DNA from: Serratia silvae
Lineage (GTDB): Bacteria; Pseudomonadota; Gammaproteobacteria; Enterobacterales; Enterobacteriaceae
Direction of reading: 5' to 3'
DNA: 64,000 nucleotides
Assembly (NCBI RefSeq): GCF_023282985.1
Contig: NZ_JAGQDC010000006.1
Coordinates: 152,193-216,192 of the forward strand
The position numbers were made by a program, and so were the translations under genes. The notes beneath the pieces were generated by a model, which was given only the letters and a program-made list of their open reading frames with translations, was not told where the DNA came from and searched no databases. Positions 19,168 to 31,462 of the stretch are shown here, piece by piece (the stretch's first letter is position 1; every line of letters begins with the position of its first letter).

Positions 19168-19995
19168 TTGGAAAGCCTGTTTAGACTGCCCGTGGCGAGT
19201 GGGGCCAAGGTCAGGATCTTACAAATAACAGATACCCACCTGTTTGCTGGCAAGAGTGAGACCTTGCTCGGCATTAATACCTATGCCAGCTATCACGCGG
19301 TGCTGGATGCGGTGATCGCGCAGCAGCGTGAGTGTGACCTGATCGTGGCGACTGGCGATCTGGCGCAGGATCATTCCCAGGCGGCATACCGGCACTTTGC
19401 CGATGGCATCACCCGTTTGCCTGCTCCTTGTGTCTGGCTGCCGGGGAACCACGATTTTCAGCCTGCAATGGTAGATGCGCTGGCCGCAGCCGGTATCTCG
19501 CCTTCCAAGCAGGTGCTGCTGGGGGACAACTGGCAGGTGCTGTTGCTGGATAGCCAGGTATTTGGCGTGCCGCACGGCGAGCTGAGCGAATATCAGCTGG
19601 AGTGGATGGAGCGTTGCCTGGAGGCTCACCCCGAGCGTTACACGCTGCTGTTACTGCATCACCATCCGTTGCCTTCCGGCTGTACCTGGCTCGATCAGCA
19701 CAGTTTGCGCAACCCGCATACGCTGGCAGCCATGCTGTGGCGCTACCCGAAAGTGAACACCCTGCTGTGCGGGCATATTCATCAGGAACTGGATCTGGGT
19801 TGGCACGGGCGCCGGCTGTTGGCTACGCCGTCCACCTGCGTGCAATTCAAGCCGCATTGCACCAATTTTACTATCGACGACGTTTCCCCTGGTTGGCGCT
19901 ATCTCGACCTGTTGCCGGATGGCCGGGTGGAAACCCAGGTATTCCGGCTGGAAAACGATGACTTCCGCCCCGACATGGATTCGGACGGCTACTGA
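19168..19995 (+). CDS. cpdA: 3',5'-cyclic-AMP phosphodiesterase
   Basis: CpdA hydrolyses cAMP and so tunes catabolite control through CRP. The 275-aa protein shows all class III metallophosphoesterase motifs in order: TDTHLF, GDLAQD, GNHDF, HHHP and GHIHQE. The start codon is TTG at 19168, chosen because it gives MESLFRLP as in E. coli CpdA (275 aa) and lies 7 bases after AAAGGA; the rare start may hold expression low. Its last base overlaps the ATG of yqiA (TGATG). Confidence 0.96.
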   Translation: MESLFRLPVASGAKVRILQITDTHLFAGKSETLLGINTYASYHAVLDAVIAQQRECDLIVATGDLAQDHSQAAYRHFADGITRLPAPCVWLPGNHDFQPAMVDALAAAGISPSKQVLLGDNWQVLLLDSQVFGVPHGELSEYQLEWMERCLEAHPERYTLLLLHHHPLPSGCTWLDQHSLRNPHTLAAMLWRYPKVNTLLCGHIHQELDLGWHGRRLLATPSTCVQFKPHCTNFTIDDVSPGWRYLDLLPDGRVETQVFRLENDDFRPDMDSDGY

Positions 19996-20570
19996 TGCCT
20001 TCAACCTTACTTTACCTGCACGGTTTTAACAGCTCGCCGCTTTCGGCCAAGGCCACGGCTTTCAAAGCCTGGCTGGCGGAACATCACCCCCATATCGACA
20101 TGCTGGTACCGCAGTTACCGCCCTACCCGGCGGAGGCGGCGGAAATGCTGGAAGACATTGTGATGGCGCGAGCTGGTCAGACTATGGGCGTCGTAGGCTC
20201 CTCGTTGGGAGGTTATTATGCCACCTGGTTATCGCAGTGTTTTGCGTTGCCAGCGGTAGTGGTAAACCCGGCGGTGAAGCCGTATGAGCTGCTGATCGAC
20301 TATCTGGGGCGCAACGAGAACCCCTACACCGGGCAGCAATATGTGTTAGAGTCACGCCACGTTTATGATCTGAAAGTGATGCAGGTCGATCCCTTGGAGT
20401 CGCCGGATTTAATCTGGTTGCTACAGCAAACGGGCGATGAAATTCTCGATTACGGCCAGGCAGTGGCTTATTACACCGCCTGCAGGCAAACGGTGGAGTC
20501 GGGTGGAAACCACGCTTTCGTTGGTTTCGAGCACTACTTCCCCCAGATTGTGGATTTTTTAGGGCTATGA
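19995..20570 (+). CDS. yqiA: Alpha/beta-hydrolase esterase YqiA
   Basis: This 191-aa protein of the UPF0227 esterase group matches E. coli YqiA (193 aa). It has [15 protein letters not shown] at the N-terminus (oxyanion loop), the nucleophile elbow GSSLGGYYA near residue 74, and a C-terminal GGNHAF with the likely catalytic His. E. coli YqiA hydrolyses short acyl esters; the natural substrate is unknown. It overlaps cpdA by one base and precedes parE by 89 bp. Confidence 0.94.
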   Translation: MPSTLLYLHGFNSSPLSAKATAFKAWLAEHHPHIDMLVPQLPPYPAEAAEMLEDIVMARAGQTMGVVGSSLGGYYATWLSQCFALPAVVVNPAVKPYELLIDYLGRNENPYTGQQYVLESRHVYDLKVMQVDPLESPDLIWLLQQTGDEILDYGQAVAYYTACRQTVESGGNHAFVGFEHYFPQIVDFLGL

Positions 20571-20653
20571 CGCCGCGGCAACTTCAGCTATCACAGATAT
20601 ACTGAACAGGCAGTGGGCGATTTCGGCACCTTCCCTCAACCACGAAAAAATAA

Positions 20654-22555
<1,902 letters not shown>

Positions 22556-22562
22556 TGCCTGT

Positions 22563-22590
22563 GGGGCCGCAATCGCGGCCCCAAGTTTTT
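22563..22590 (+). terminator. Intrinsic terminator of parE
   Basis: GGGGCCGC-AATC... the stem GGGGCCGC/GCGGCCCC with a 4-nt loop is followed by AAGTTTTT. Confidence 0.85.
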
Positions 22591-22647
22591 ACACTGTGCC
22601 ATCCCAGGCGCACTGCGTGCTGCGCCCGATAACCCAGGGCGGAATGC

Positions 22648-23544
22648 ATGAAAATCACCCTCGAAGAACTCTTGGCTTATACCTCCGTGGTCGACAGCGG
22701 TTCGATCACCGCCGCCGCCGAGCAGCTTGGCCAAACCACCTCTGGCATCAGTCGGGCGCTGAGTCGTCTGGAAAAAAAACTCGATACCACCTTACTGCGC
22801 CGCACTACACGTCGTCTGGAATTGACCGAGGAGGGGCGGAGCTTTTTGGCCCATGCGCGGGAAATTATCAACTCGGTGGAACATGCCGAGGAGCAGATGG
22901 CGCTGCGCCGTCTGAACCCGGCGGGCAGGCTGCGGGTCAATGCTGCTGCGCCCTTTATGGAACATGTGATCGTGCCGTTGGTCGCTGGTTTCCGCCAACG
23001 TTTCCCACAGATTGAACTGGAGTTGAACACCGATAACCTGATTATCGATCTGCTGGAGAAGCGCACCGATATCGCCATTCGTATTGGTGCATTGCGTGAT
23101 TCCACCATCCACGCACGCCTGCTGGGGGCCAGCCGGTTACGCATCCTCGCCAGCCCGGACTACATTGCCCGCTTTGGGGAGCCGCAGAGCGTTGAAGAGT
23201 TGAATCACCATAGCCTGCTGGGCTTTACGCAACCCGAATCACTCAATCTGTGGCCGCTGCGCCATTGGCAGGCGGAGCACTTTGCCATTACCCCAACGTT
23301 GTCGGCGTCCAGCGGCGAAACGCTGCGGCAACTGGCGCTACGCGGTGAAGGGATTGCCCAATTGGCCGATTTTATGACGCGGGAAGATCTGCGGCAAGGG
23401 CGTCTGGTTCAGCTGCTGGCGGCGGAAACGCTGGATGTCCGCCAGCCGATCAACGCGGTGTATTATCGCAATGCCCAGTTGGCCGCACGGATCACCTGTT
23501 TTCTGGACTATGTCAGCGTGCATATCACCGATGCACAGATGTGA
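22648..23544 (+). CDS. LysR-family transcriptional regulator beside ygiN-mdaB
   Basis: This 298-aa LysR regulator has an N-terminal winged helix-turn-helix (about 1-60; SGSITAAAEQLGQTTSGISR) and a substrate-binding domain (about 90-290). It resembles the large LysR group that controls neighbouring oxidoreductases. It is convergent with ygiN, ending 1 bp from its stop, and lies between parE and ygiN-mdaB, where E. coli has no such gene. Control of the quinone-reductase pair mdaB/ygiN is a reasonable guess from position, although the mdaB promoter is at the far end of that pair. The inducer is unknown. Confidence 0.85.
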   Translation: MKITLEELLAYTSVVDSGSITAAAEQLGQTTSGISRALSRLEKKLDTTLLRRTTRRLELTEEGRSFLAHAREIINSVEHAEEQMALRRLNPAGRLRVNAAAPFMEHVIVPLVAGFRQRFPQIELELNTDNLIIDLLEKRTDIAIRIGALRDSTIHARLLGASRLRILASPDYIARFGEPQSVEELNHHSLLGFTQPESLNLWPLRHWQAEHFAITPTLSASSGETLRQLALRGEGIAQLADFMTREDLRQGRLVQLLAAETLDVRQPINAVYYRNAQLAARITCFLDYVSVHITDAQM

Positions 23545-23545
23545 G

Positions 23546-23851
23546 TCAGGCGTTATCTAGCACGTAAATAGTCGTGTCCAGCACGCTGTCCTTGATGGTT
23601 TCACGGTGCTTGAGCATGTGATCCATCTGCAGGTGCTGTTCCAGATGCGCCTGGCTCTGCCACTTCTCCAACATAAAGATCGAATCCGGCGAACGCTTCT
23701 GCCAAGGTGCCGGGGTATCGGCGTCAATCATTGGCTGATAGCCGCCACAGCCTTCTTCCGCCAACACCGCTGGCAACAGCTTTTCAATCGCTTTTAAGAC
23801 GCTTTCACGATGACCCGGTCTGGTTCTGATTTCTGCAATTACGGTGATCAT
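23546..23851 (-). CDS. ygiN: Quinol monooxygenase YgiN
   Basis: This 101-aa ABM-domain protein matches E. coli YgiN (104 aa), a small ferredoxin-fold enzyme able to reoxidise menadiol to menadione. Blocks seen are MITVIAEIRTRPGHRESVL, IFMLEKWQSQAHLEQHLQ and the C-terminal TIYVLDNA. It lies 45 bp downstream of mdaB on the same strand; the two are thought to form a quinone redox cycle. Start ATG at 23851. Confidence 0.93.
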   Translation of the reverse strand: MITVIAEIRTRPGHRESVLKAIEKLLPAVLAEEGCGGYQPMIDADTPAPWQKRSPDSIFMLEKWQSQAHLEQHLQMDHMLKHRETIKDSVLDTTIYVLDNA

Positions 23852-23896
23852 TACGGCCTCACTGGTTAACGGTATGATTTATAAAACCCATCACAG

Positions 23897-24478
23897 TTAA
23901 GCAAACACTTCGCCCAGATGTGCGCGCAAACGTGCGATATCGCTGGCGATATCCGGCTGTTTGATGACGTCATTACAAATGAAGGTCGGCAGTGCTTCCA
24001 TCCCCAGAAACTGGTTGGCCTTGTGGAAGTGCAGGTAAACGCCGTCCACGCCCACGCCATGGAAGAACTGGTCGGGATCGGTAAAGGCTTCCAGCGGGGC
24101 ATTCCAGGTCAGGCTCAGCATGTAGGTCTTACCCTGGATCAGCCCGCCGGAACCGTATTTTTTGCTGGCATCGGAACGGGTGCGGCCATCGCTGGCATAC
24201 AGGCTACCGTGGCCTGCGGTGAACACTTCGTCGAGGTATTTTTTAAGGATCCAGGGCTCGCCCATCCACCAGCCTGGCATCTGGTAAATCACCGTATCGG
24301 CCCATAGGTATTTCTGCACTTCGGCTTCGATATCATAGCCGTCATCGACTACGGTGACCTGTACATCGTGCTTGGCATCGCGCAGAAAACTTTCTGCTAC
24401 GTCGCTCAGGGTCTGGTTTAGCTCACCGTTGGAGTGGCCGAATTGCTTCTTGGCGTTAATAATCAGGATATTGCTCAT
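23897..24478 (-). CDS. mdaB: NADPH:quinone oxidoreductase MdaB
   Basis: MdaB is a flavodoxin-fold FAD enzyme that reduces quinones by two electrons, avoiding semiquinone radicals. The 193-aa product matches E. coli MdaB in length. It has MSNILIINAKKQFGHSNG at the N-terminus, YQMPGWWMGEPWILKKYLD in the active site and LTWNAPLEAF. The start at 24478 is used, though the frame stays open 35 codons further upstream; the shorter form gives the family's usual N-terminus. The promoter would lie in the 278-bp gap to divergent parC. Confidence 0.95.
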   Translation of the reverse strand: MSNILIINAKKQFGHSNGELNQTLSDVAESFLRDAKHDVQVTVVDDGYDIEAEVQKYLWADTVIYQMPGWWMGEPWILKKYLDEVFTAGHGSLYASDGRTRSDASKKYGSGGLIQGKTYMLSLTWNAPLEAFTDPDQFFHGVGVDGVYLHFHKANQFLGMEALPTFICNDVIKQPDIASDIARLRAHLGEVFA

Positions 24479-24756
24479 GGATACAGGATTCCTGTCAGAG
24501 TGTAGAATGTGATGGCCGTAAGCCATATCGCTGAAACGGAGTGTAATCCTTCCTGAAACAGGGGGAAATGCGATCTGGCGCACAACAGTGTTGACTGCGA
24601 GTCAATAAAGGCGACGGCTGATGGCAGAATTTCGCATAAACTGGGAAGATCGCCAGCATCAATGGCCGATCCATGCAGCATCTGTGACAGCCACCCTACA
24701 GATGAGTTACTATCGCGGGCAGAATCGACCCTTTGTCGTCTGAGGATATCTGAGTA

Positions 24757-27030
24757 ATGAGCGAACTGACTCATGACGGTGTTGAGCGTCTATCGCTGCA
24801 CACATTCACTGAAAACGCCTATCTGAACTATTCCATGTACGTCATCATGGATCGGGCGCTGCCGTATATCGGCGATGGTTTAAAGCCGGTACAGCGCCGC
24901 ATTATCTATGCCATGTCGGAGCTGGGGCTTAGCAACAACGCCAAATTCAAAAAATCTGCCCGTACCGTCGGTGACGTATTGGGTAAGTATCATCCGCATG
25001 GCGATAGCGCCTGTTATGAAGCTATGGTGCTGATGGCGCAGCCGTTCTCTTACCGCTACCCGCTGGTAGATGGCCAAGGGAACTGGGGGGCACCGGATGA
25101 CCCTAAATCTTTCGCCGCGATGCGTTATACCGAATCGCGCCTGTCGAAATACGCCGAAGTGCTGCTGGGCGAGTTGGGCCAGGGCACCACGGACTGGGTG
25201 CCCAACTTTGACGGCACCATGCAAGAACCGAAGATGCTGCCTGCACGCCTGCCGAACATCCTGCTCAACGGGACAACCGGTATCGCGGTAGGGATGGCAA
25301 CGGATATTCCACCGCATAACGTGCGTGAAATTGCCGCCGCTGCGGTAGCCCTGATCGACAAACCAGGTTCTTCGCTCGACGACCTGCTGGAGTTTGTGCA
25401 GGGGCCGGACTTCCCGACGGAAGCGGAAATTATTACCCCACGCGAAGAGATCCGCAAAATTTACCAGAATGGCCGTGGTTCGGTACGCATGCGTGCCATC
25501 TGGAAGAAAGAAGACGGTAGCGCGGTGATCACCGCCTTACCGCACCAGGTTTCCGGTGCCAAAGTGCTGGAGCAAATCGCCAGCCAGATGCGTGCTAAAA
25601 AGCTGCCGATGGTGGAAGACCTGCGCGATGAATCTGACCACGAGAACCCGACCCGTCTGGTGATTGTGCCGCGCTCGAACCGTATCGATCTGGATCAGGT
25701 GATGAACCACCTGTTTGCCACCACCGATCTGGAGCGCAGCTACCGCATCAACATGAACATGATCGGTCTGGACAACCGCCCGCAGGTCAAAGGGCTGGTG
25801 GAGATCCTTTCCGAATGGCTGGTCTTCCGTCGTGATACGGTGCGCCGCCGCCTGAATTACCGCCTGGAAAAAGTGCTCAAACGGCTCCATATCCTGGAAG
25901 GTTTGCTGGTTGCGTTCCTCAATATCGACGAAGTGATCCACATCATTCGCAGCGAAGATGAGCCGAAGCCGGTGTTGATGCAGCGGTTTGGCCTCTCGGA
26001 TACCCAGGCCGAAGCGATCCTCGAGCTGAAGCTGCGCCATTTGGCCAAGCTGGAAGAAGTGAAGATCCGCGGCGAGCAGGATGAGCTGGCAAAAGAGCGC
26101 GATCATCTGCAAGCGTTGCTGGCTTCCGAGCGCAAGCTGAACAACCTGATCAAGAAAGAAATCCAGGCCGATGCACAGGCTTATGGCGACGATCGTCGCT
26201 CACCGTTGACCGAACGTGAAGAAGCCAAAGCCATGAGCGAGCACGATTTTGTGCCTTCAGAACCGGTGACGATTGTGCTGTCACAAATGGGCTGGGTGCG
26301 TAGCGCCAAGGGCCACGATATCGATCCGAGCGGCCTGAGCTACAAGGCCGGGGATAGCTTCCTTGCCGCCGCGCGCGGCAAAACTAACCAGCCGGCGGTG
26401 TTCATCGACTCGACTGGCCGCAGCTATGCGCTCGATCCGCTGACGTTGCCTTCGGCACGTGGCCAGGGTGAACCGTTAACCGGTAAGTTGACGCCACCGC
26501 CAGGTGCCACCATCGAGCAGGTGCTGATGGCTGCGGACGATCAGAAACTGCTGATGGCTTCCGATGCTGGCTACGGCTTCGTGTGTACCTTCAACGATCT
26601 GGTCGCACGCAACCGCGCCGGTAAGGTGATGATCACCCTGCCGGACAATGCCAAGGCACTGCCGCCGATGGAAATCCACGGCAGCGACGATATGCTGCTG
26701 TCTATCAGCACCGCTGGCCGTATGCTGATGTTCCCGGTTGCCGATCTGCCACAGCTGTCGAAGGGTAAGGGCAACAAGATTATCTCGATACCGTCGGCGC
26801 AGGCTGCCAGTGGGGAAGATAAACTGGCCTGGCTGTTCGTACTGCCGCCGCAGACCTCGATCACCCTGCACGTAGGTAAACGCAAGCTGAAACTGCGCCC
26901 GGAAGATCTGCAGAAATTCCGTGCCGAGCGTGGCCGTAAGGGCACGTTGTTGCCACGTGGCCTGCAGCGTATCGATCGGGTTGAGGTGGATATGCCAGAG
27001 CGCGAATCGTTGGGCGACAGCGAAGAGTGA
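24757..27030 (+). CDS. parC: DNA topoisomerase IV subunit A
   Basis: ParC cuts and rejoins DNA in topoisomerase IV. The 757 residues match E. coli ParC (752). The catalytic tyrosine is Tyr124 in [13 protein letters not shown] (Tyr120 of E. coli). The quinolone-resistance region [12 protein letters not shown] keeps Ser and Glu at the positions equivalent to Ser80 and Glu84, so it looks drug-susceptible. The C-terminal part forms the beta-pinwheel DNA-wrapping domain. It precedes plsC, as in E. coli. Confidence 0.98.
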   Translation: MSELTHDGVERLSLHTFTENAYLNYSMYVIMDRALPYIGDGLKPVQRRIIYAMSELGLSNNAKFKKSARTVGDVLGKYHPHGDSACYEAMVLMAQPFSYRYPLVDGQGNWGAPDDPKSFAAMRYTESRLSKYAEVLLGELGQGTTDWVPNFDGTMQEPKMLPARLPNILLNGTTGIAVGMATDIPPHNVREIAAAAVALIDKPGSSLDDLLEFVQGPDFPTEAEIITPREEIRKIYQNGRGSVRMRAIWKKEDGSAVITALPHQVSGAKVLEQIASQMRAKKLPMVEDLRDESDHENPTRLVIVPRSNRIDLDQVMNHLFATTDLERSYRINMNMIGLDNRPQVKGLVEILSEWLVFRRDTVRRRLNYRLEKVLKRLHILEGLLVAFLNIDEVIHIIRSEDEPKPVLMQRFGLSDTQAEAILELKLRHLAKLEEVKIRGEQDELAKERDHLQALLASERKLNNLIKKEIQADAQAYGDDRRSPLTEREEAKAMSEHDFVPSEPVTIVLSQMGWVRSAKGHDIDPSGLSYKAGDSFLAAARGKTNQPAVFIDSTGRSYALDPLTLPSARGQGEPLTGKLTPPPGATIEQVLMAADDQKLLMASDAGYGFVCTFNDLVARNRAGKVMITLPDNAKALPPMEIHGSDDMLLSISTAGRMLMFPVADLPQLSKGKGNKIISIPSAQAASGEDKLAWLFVLPPQTSITLHVGKRKLKLRPEDLQKFRAERGRKGTLLPRGLQRIDRVEVDMPERESLGDSEE

Positions 27031-27050
27031 GTCGGAGATTTACACTGAAT

Positions 27051-27074
27051 GGGCGCAATAAAGTGCGCCCGTTT
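27051..27074 (+). terminator. Hairpin terminator of parC
   Basis: GGGCGCA-ATAAAG-TGCGCCC (27051-27070) is followed by GTTT, 20 bp after the parC stop. Confidence 0.65.
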
Positions 27075-27283
27075 GCATGTTGCATCCGTAAAGACTTTTT
27101 ATCCTGAAGTATTTTTTAAGTTAGTTAATTTTTCCGGCTATAAATTTATTGTGCCGATTGCTGGCTGGCAGGAAAATAGAGAACTTAGAAGCGCCGTGCG
27201 TTTTTCTGCCTGCGCTCCTCATACAAAAAGAAATCTTCCTGGCTGTTCAATGGCTGGGTTGGCAGTGTGCTAATGAGGTTGTT

Positions 27284-28015
27284 ATGTTATTGATATTACG
27301 TGCGATAATCGTCACGCTCTATTGCCTGTTGGTGAGCTTTTTCGGTTCGCTTTACTGCTTGTTCAGCCCGCGTAACCCCCGCCATGTAGCGACCTTTGGT
27401 CATCTGTTTGGCCGCCTGTCGACAGTGCTCGGCATCAAGGTTGAGCTCCGTAAGCCTGCTAGCGCGGACAATAACGGCAAATGTATTTACATTGCCAACC
27501 ATCAGAACAACTACGATATGGTAACGGTCTCTAATGCGGTACAGCCACGCACCGTGACCGTGGGCAAAAAAAGCCTGGTGTGGATCCCGTTTTTCGGCCC
27601 GCTTTACTGGTTGACCGGTAACCTGCTGATCGACCGGAATAATCGCGCCAAAGCCCATGGCACCATTGCTCAGGTGGTGGATGCTTTCAATAAACAGGAT
27701 ATCTCGATCTGGATGTTCCCGGAAGGAACTCGCAGCCGTGGCCGTGGTTTACTGCCGTTTAAAACCGGTGCGTTCCACGCGGCGATCGCGGCCGGTGTAC
27801 CGATTGTGCCGATCTGTGTTTCCTCTACCGACAAGGTCAAGCTGAATCGTTGGAATAACGGCCATGTGATTGTGGAGATGCTGGAACCGGTCGATGCTAG
27901 TCATTACAGTAAAGAACAGGTGCGTGAGTTGGCGGCCCATTGCCGCGAGCTGATGAAGGTGAAGATTGACCAGTTGGATGCGGAAGTTGCCAAGTTAGAC
28001 GCTGGCAAAAAATAA
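27284..28015 (+). CDS. plsC: 1-acyl-sn-glycerol-3-phosphate acyltransferase
   Basis: PlsC makes phosphatidic acid from lysophosphatidic acid in the inner membrane. The start at 27284 gives MLLILRAIIVTLYCLLVSFF, a membrane anchor matching E. coli PlsC (245 aa), and follows a GAGG site; the frame is open 45 codons upstream but those do not match the family. The acyltransferase motifs are HQNNYD (HX4D), NRAKAHG region, FPEGTRSRGRGLLPFKTGAF and VPIVPICVSS. It lies between parC and ftsP. Confidence 0.97.
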   Translation: MLLILRAIIVTLYCLLVSFFGSLYCLFSPRNPRHVATFGHLFGRLSTVLGIKVELRKPASADNNGKCIYIANHQNNYDMVTVSNAVQPRTVTVGKKSLVWIPFFGPLYWLTGNLLIDRNNRAKAHGTIAQVVDAFNKQDISIWMFPEGTRSRGRGLLPFKTGAFHAAIAAGVPIVPICVSSTDKVKLNRWNNGHVIVEMLEPVDASHYSKEQVRELAAHCRELMKVKIDQLDAEVAKLDAGKK

Positions 28016-28059
28016 TAGAACGCAGTTAGCTATTTTCATACGGCCTCATGCCGTTTATG

Positions 28060-28077
28060 CCCCGCTTCAGCGGGGCT
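28060..28077 (+). terminator. Hairpin between plsC and ftsP
   Basis: GCCCCGCTTCAGCGGGGC followed by TTTG, 45 bp after the plsC stop. The short T-run suggests partial read-through into ftsP. Confidence 0.65.
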
Positions 28078-28113
28078 TTGCACACTGTTCAGCTTTGTTT
28101 TCATGGAGAAGAT

Positions 28114-29529
28114 ATGTCACTCAGTCGACGTCAGTTTATTCAGGCATCGGGCTTGGCGCTATGTGCGGGAACCGTGCCGCTGAGGGCCGAAGCGAGCGGG
28201 ATGCCAACTCCGTTACCGGTCCCGCCACTGCTGGAATCCCGTCGTGGCCAGCCGCTGTTTTTAACCCTGCAACGTGCCCATTGGGCCTTTATGGACAACC
28301 GCAAAGCGTCTGTTTGGGGCGTCAACGGCATGTATCTGGGGCCGACGGTGCGGGTCTACAACGGCGACGACGTCAAACTGATTTACAGCAACCGCTTGGC
28401 CGAGCCGGTATCGATGACCATCAGCGGGTTGCAGGCCCCCGGCACCCTGATGGGGGGCGCACCACGCATGATGTCACCCAACGTTGACTGGTCGCCAGTT
28501 ATTCCCGTTCGTCAGGCGGCGGCCACCTGCTGGTATCATGCCAACACGCCGAACCGTATGGCTCCGCACGTCTACAACGGCCTGGCTGGCTTATGGCTGG
28601 TCGAAGATGAAATCAGTAAAAACCTGCCGCTGCCAAACCATTACGGCGTCGATGATTTCCCGCTGATCATTCAGGACAAGCGCCTGGATAACTTCGGTAC
28701 GCCGGAATACGATCCTCCGTCGCAGGGGGGCTTTATTGGCGATACGCTGTTGGTCAACGGCGTGCAGAACCCGTTTATCGAAGTCTCCCGTGGCTGGGTA
28801 CGTCTGCGCCTGTTGAACGCCTCAAACTCACGGCGCTATTCGTTGCAGCTGAGCGATGGGCGGCCGATCAACGTGATCGCCAGCGATCAGGGATTCCTGC
28901 CTGCGCCGGTCGCGGTACAGCAACTTTCCCTGGCTCCAGGTGAGCGCCGCGAAGTGCTGATCGATATGTCGCAGGGGGCTGAAGTGACCCTCACCGCCGG
29001 TGAAGCGGCAGGGATCATGGATCGTCTGCGCGGCCTGTTTGAACCTTCCAGCATGCTGGTTTCCACCCAGGTACTGACGTTGAAACCGACGGGCCTGCTG
29101 CCTCTGGTCACCGACAATCTGCCGATGCGCCTGCTGGCGGATCAACTGCTGGATGGTAACGTCAGCCGTTCGCGTGAATTCCGTCTGGGGGACAAGATGG
29201 CCGGCATCAACGGGGCCATCTGGGATATGAACCGTATCGATGTACAAACGATGCAGGGCACCTGGGAGCGTTGGACCATTCATGCCGATACGCCGCAGGC
29301 GTTCCACATTCAGGGCGTGCAGTTCCTGGTGAAACGCGTCAATGGTGCGCAGCCGATGGCGGAAGATCGCGGCTGGAAGGATACCGTCTGGGTCGACGGT
29401 GACGTGGAGCTGCTGGTGTACTTCAACCAGGTTTCCTCGGAGCACTTCCCGTTCCTGTTCTACAGCCAGACGCTGGAAATGGCCGATCGCGGATCGACCG
29501 GCCAGTTTGTGGTTCAGGCTTCCGCTTAA
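28114..29529 (+). CDS. ftsP: Cell-division protein FtsP (SufI), Tat-exported cupredoxin-like
   Basis: FtsP/SufI is a periplasmic three-domain multicopper-oxidase-like protein without the copper ligands that stabilises the divisome under stress. The start at 28114 gives MSLSRRQFIQASGLALCAG, a classic twin-arginine signal (SRRQF) identical in layout to E. coli SufI, with a GGAGA site upstream; an in-frame ATG 66 bases upstream would mask that signal. Length is 471 residues (E. coli 470). Blocks NRLAEPVSM, GWVRLRLLNASNSRRY and DRGWKDTVWVDG are conserved. It ends overlapping convergent xapR by 4 bp. Confidence 0.96.
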   Translation: MSLSRRQFIQASGLALCAGTVPLRAEASGMPTPLPVPPLLESRRGQPLFLTLQRAHWAFMDNRKASVWGVNGMYLGPTVRVYNGDDVKLIYSNRLAEPVSMTISGLQAPGTLMGGAPRMMSPNVDWSPVIPVRQAAATCWYHANTPNRMAPHVYNGLAGLWLVEDEISKNLPLPNHYGVDDFPLIIQDKRLDNFGTPEYDPPSQGGFIGDTLLVNGVQNPFIEVSRGWVRLRLLNASNSRRYSLQLSDGRPINVIASDQGFLPAPVAVQQLSLAPGERREVLIDMSQGAEVTLTAGEAAGIMDRLRGLFEPSSMLVSTQVLTLKPTGLLPLVTDNLPMRLLADQLLDGNVSRSREFRLGDKMAGINGAIWDMNRIDVQTMQGTWERWTIHADTPQAFHIQGVQFLVKRVNGAQPMAEDRGWKDTVWVDGDVELLVYFNQVSSEHFPFLFYSQTLEMADRGSTGQFVVQASA

Positions 29530-30440
29530 ACCGCCCCGGGCGTTCGCAGCATTTTCAGGAACGCCTTCACCACGGGGGTGGCACTTTCGGCGTGGTAGAT
29601 CGCATATAGATCCGCCGAAGGGGCCGCCTGCAACGGGCAGAAACGCACGCCGGGCCACGGTATGCGCCCGTAACTGTCCGGCAGTAACGTGATGCCAAAG
29701 CCTTCCGCCACCAGCGCCATCAAGGTTTGCGGTTCATTGACCTGATGGACAATGTCCGGCGCAAAGCCATGTTGCAGACACAGGTTGTGCAGATACAGCC
29801 CCAGGCTGGCCTCGTTGGGCGGCAGCACGATAAATTTGTCATGCTGCAGGGCTTGTAGTTGGATTTCTTCCCCCGTTGCCAGCGGATGCCCTATCGGTAG
29901 CACCACCGAGATCTTCTCCCGTGCCAACAGCTGGCAGGTCAGCCCCGGCAGCGCCTGTTGTTTTGCCTCGCGCCAGACTCCGATATCTATATGCCGCTTC
30001 TGCAATGAGACAATCTGCTGGCTGGGGGTTTGCTCATTCAACGTCCAGGTGACTTTCTCTTCCTGCCCGGTAAAGCGCTTCAGTGCCGGGATCAAACCGC
30101 CCCAGACCGAGGTGCCTACCATGCCAATCACCATATGGCCGGCCTCGCCACGGCCCAGTTGCTGCACCTGATTGAGTGCATTGCCCGCCTGATCCAGCAA
30201 CGTTTCGACGTTATGGAACAGCGTGCGGCCAGCCTGTGTCAGCGCCATGGAGCGGGTGGTGCGTTTGAACAGCTCCACCCCCAGCTGGTTTTCCAGCTCT
30301 TTGATATGTTTGCTGAGCGGAGGTTGGGACATGTTCAGCCGCTGTGCGGCCTGGGTAAAGTTCATTTCCTCCGCCACGACGCGGAAATAGTGCAGCAGGC
30401 GAAAGTTGATCCGGCTAGGGTCGGGTAGTGGCTTTTTCAT
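29526..30440 (-). CDS. xapR: LysR-family regulator of xanthosine genes, XapR-like
   Basis: This 304-aa LysR regulator is closest to E. coli XapR, sharing AARLNMSQPPLS-type helix-turn-helix (here AAQRLNMSQPPLSKHIKELE) and VNEPQTLMALVAEGFGITLL. XapR activates xapAB with xanthosine as inducer. It is divergent from xapA (128 bp between starts), the same linkage seen in E. coli. The start at 30440 is preferred (MKKPLPDPSRINFRLLHYF); the frame continues 26 codons upstream without family similarity. Confidence 0.88.
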   Translation of the reverse strand: MKKPLPDPSRINFRLLHYFRVVAEEMNFTQAAQRLNMSQPPLSKHIKELENQLGVELFKRTTRSMALTQAGRTLFHNVETLLDQAGNALNQVQQLGRGEAGHMVIGMVGTSVWGGLIPALKRFTGQEEKVTWTLNEQTPSQQIVSLQKRHIDIGVWREAKQQALPGLTCQLLAREKISVVLPIGHPLATGEEIQLQALQHDKFIVLPPNEASLGLYLHNLCLQHGFAPDIVHQVNEPQTLMALVAEGFGITLLPDSYGRIPWPGVRFCPLQAAPSADLYAIYHAESATPVVKAFLKMLRTPGAV

Positions 30441-30568
30441 GGTTTTTCGGGCCTCCCGATGCAGGGTATTTATAGGTAAACGGAATAAATCAACGGGCAA
30501 CAATGTATTGGCCGCCACCCGCTGTCGCTCTCTACTATGGGGATTAACCCCCTACAGAAGAGAATACT

Positions 30569-31390
30569 ATGTTTAATCAAGATGATGCTTTTGCTTGTGC
30601 CGACGTTCTGCGCTCCAGATTACCAGGCTTTCAACCCCGTGCCGCATTGATCCTGGGTTCGGGGCTGGGGGCGCTGGCAGACGTAATGACCGACGCTGTA
30701 ACCATCGACTATACCGAACTACCGGGTTTCCCGGTGAGCGGCGTGGTTGGCCACGCAGGGCAACTCGTGGCGGGCTGGTTGGAAGGTGTGCCAGTGCTGT
30801 GCATGAAAGGGCGTGGCCATTTTTATGAGGGCCGTGGTATGCAGGTGATGACCACCGCCGTGCGCACCTTCAAACTGCTGGGTTGTGAATTCCTGCTGGC
30901 GACCAATGCTGCTGGCTCACTGCGTAAATCGGTCGCTCCGGGTAGCCTGGTGGCGCTGACCGACCACATCAACTTCATGCCGGAATCCCCGCTGGTGGGG
31001 GCCAACGACGAGCGTTTTGGTCCACGCTTCTTCAGCCTGGCTAACGCCTACGATCGTGACCTGCGTGCGCAACTGGCGGCGGTAGCGGCCAAGGCTGGTA
31101 TTCCACTGGCCGAAGGGGTGTTTGCCGCCTACACCGGCCCGAACTTTGAAACCCCGGCCGAGATCCGCATGATGCAGACGCTGGGCTGCGATGTCGTGGG
31201 GATGTCGATCGTGCCCGAAGTGCTTTCAGCCCGGCACTGCGGCCTGAAAGTGCTGGTGGTCTCGGCGATGACCAACTATGCCGAAGGGTTATCCGATACG
31301 CCACTTTCCCACGAACAAACGCTGAGCTGCGCCGCGCTGGCGGCAGACGACTTTATGCGCCTGATCCGTGAGTTCTTCAAAACGCTGTAA
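30569..31390 (+). CDS. xapA: Xanthosine phosphorylase (purine nucleoside phosphorylase II)
   Basis: XapA cleaves xanthosine, inosine and guanosine with phosphate to give the base and ribose 1-phosphate. The 273-aa protein matches E. coli XapA (277 aa) with the trimeric PNP blocks ILGSGLGALAD, KGRGHFYEGRGM, TNAAGSLR and YTGPNFETPAEIRMM. It lies 63 bp before the transporter gene xapB and is divergent from xapR. Presumably induced by xanthosine. Confidence 0.96.
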   Translation: MFNQDDAFACADVLRSRLPGFQPRAALILGSGLGALADVMTDAVTIDYTELPGFPVSGVVGHAGQLVAGWLEGVPVLCMKGRGHFYEGRGMQVMTTAVRTFKLLGCEFLLATNAAGSLRKSVAPGSLVALTDHINFMPESPLVGANDERFGPRFFSLANAYDRDLRAQLAAVAAKAGIPLAEGVFAAYTGPNFETPAEIRMMQTLGCDVVGMSIVPEVLSARHCGLKVLVVSAMTNYAEGLSDTPLSHEQTLSCAALAADDFMRLIREFFKTL

Positions 31391-31462
31391 TCCTTATTTC
31401 CATCCGACTACCCCGCGGCAAGCCCTACCTTGTCGCGTAAATCACAACAATAGGTGATGGTA

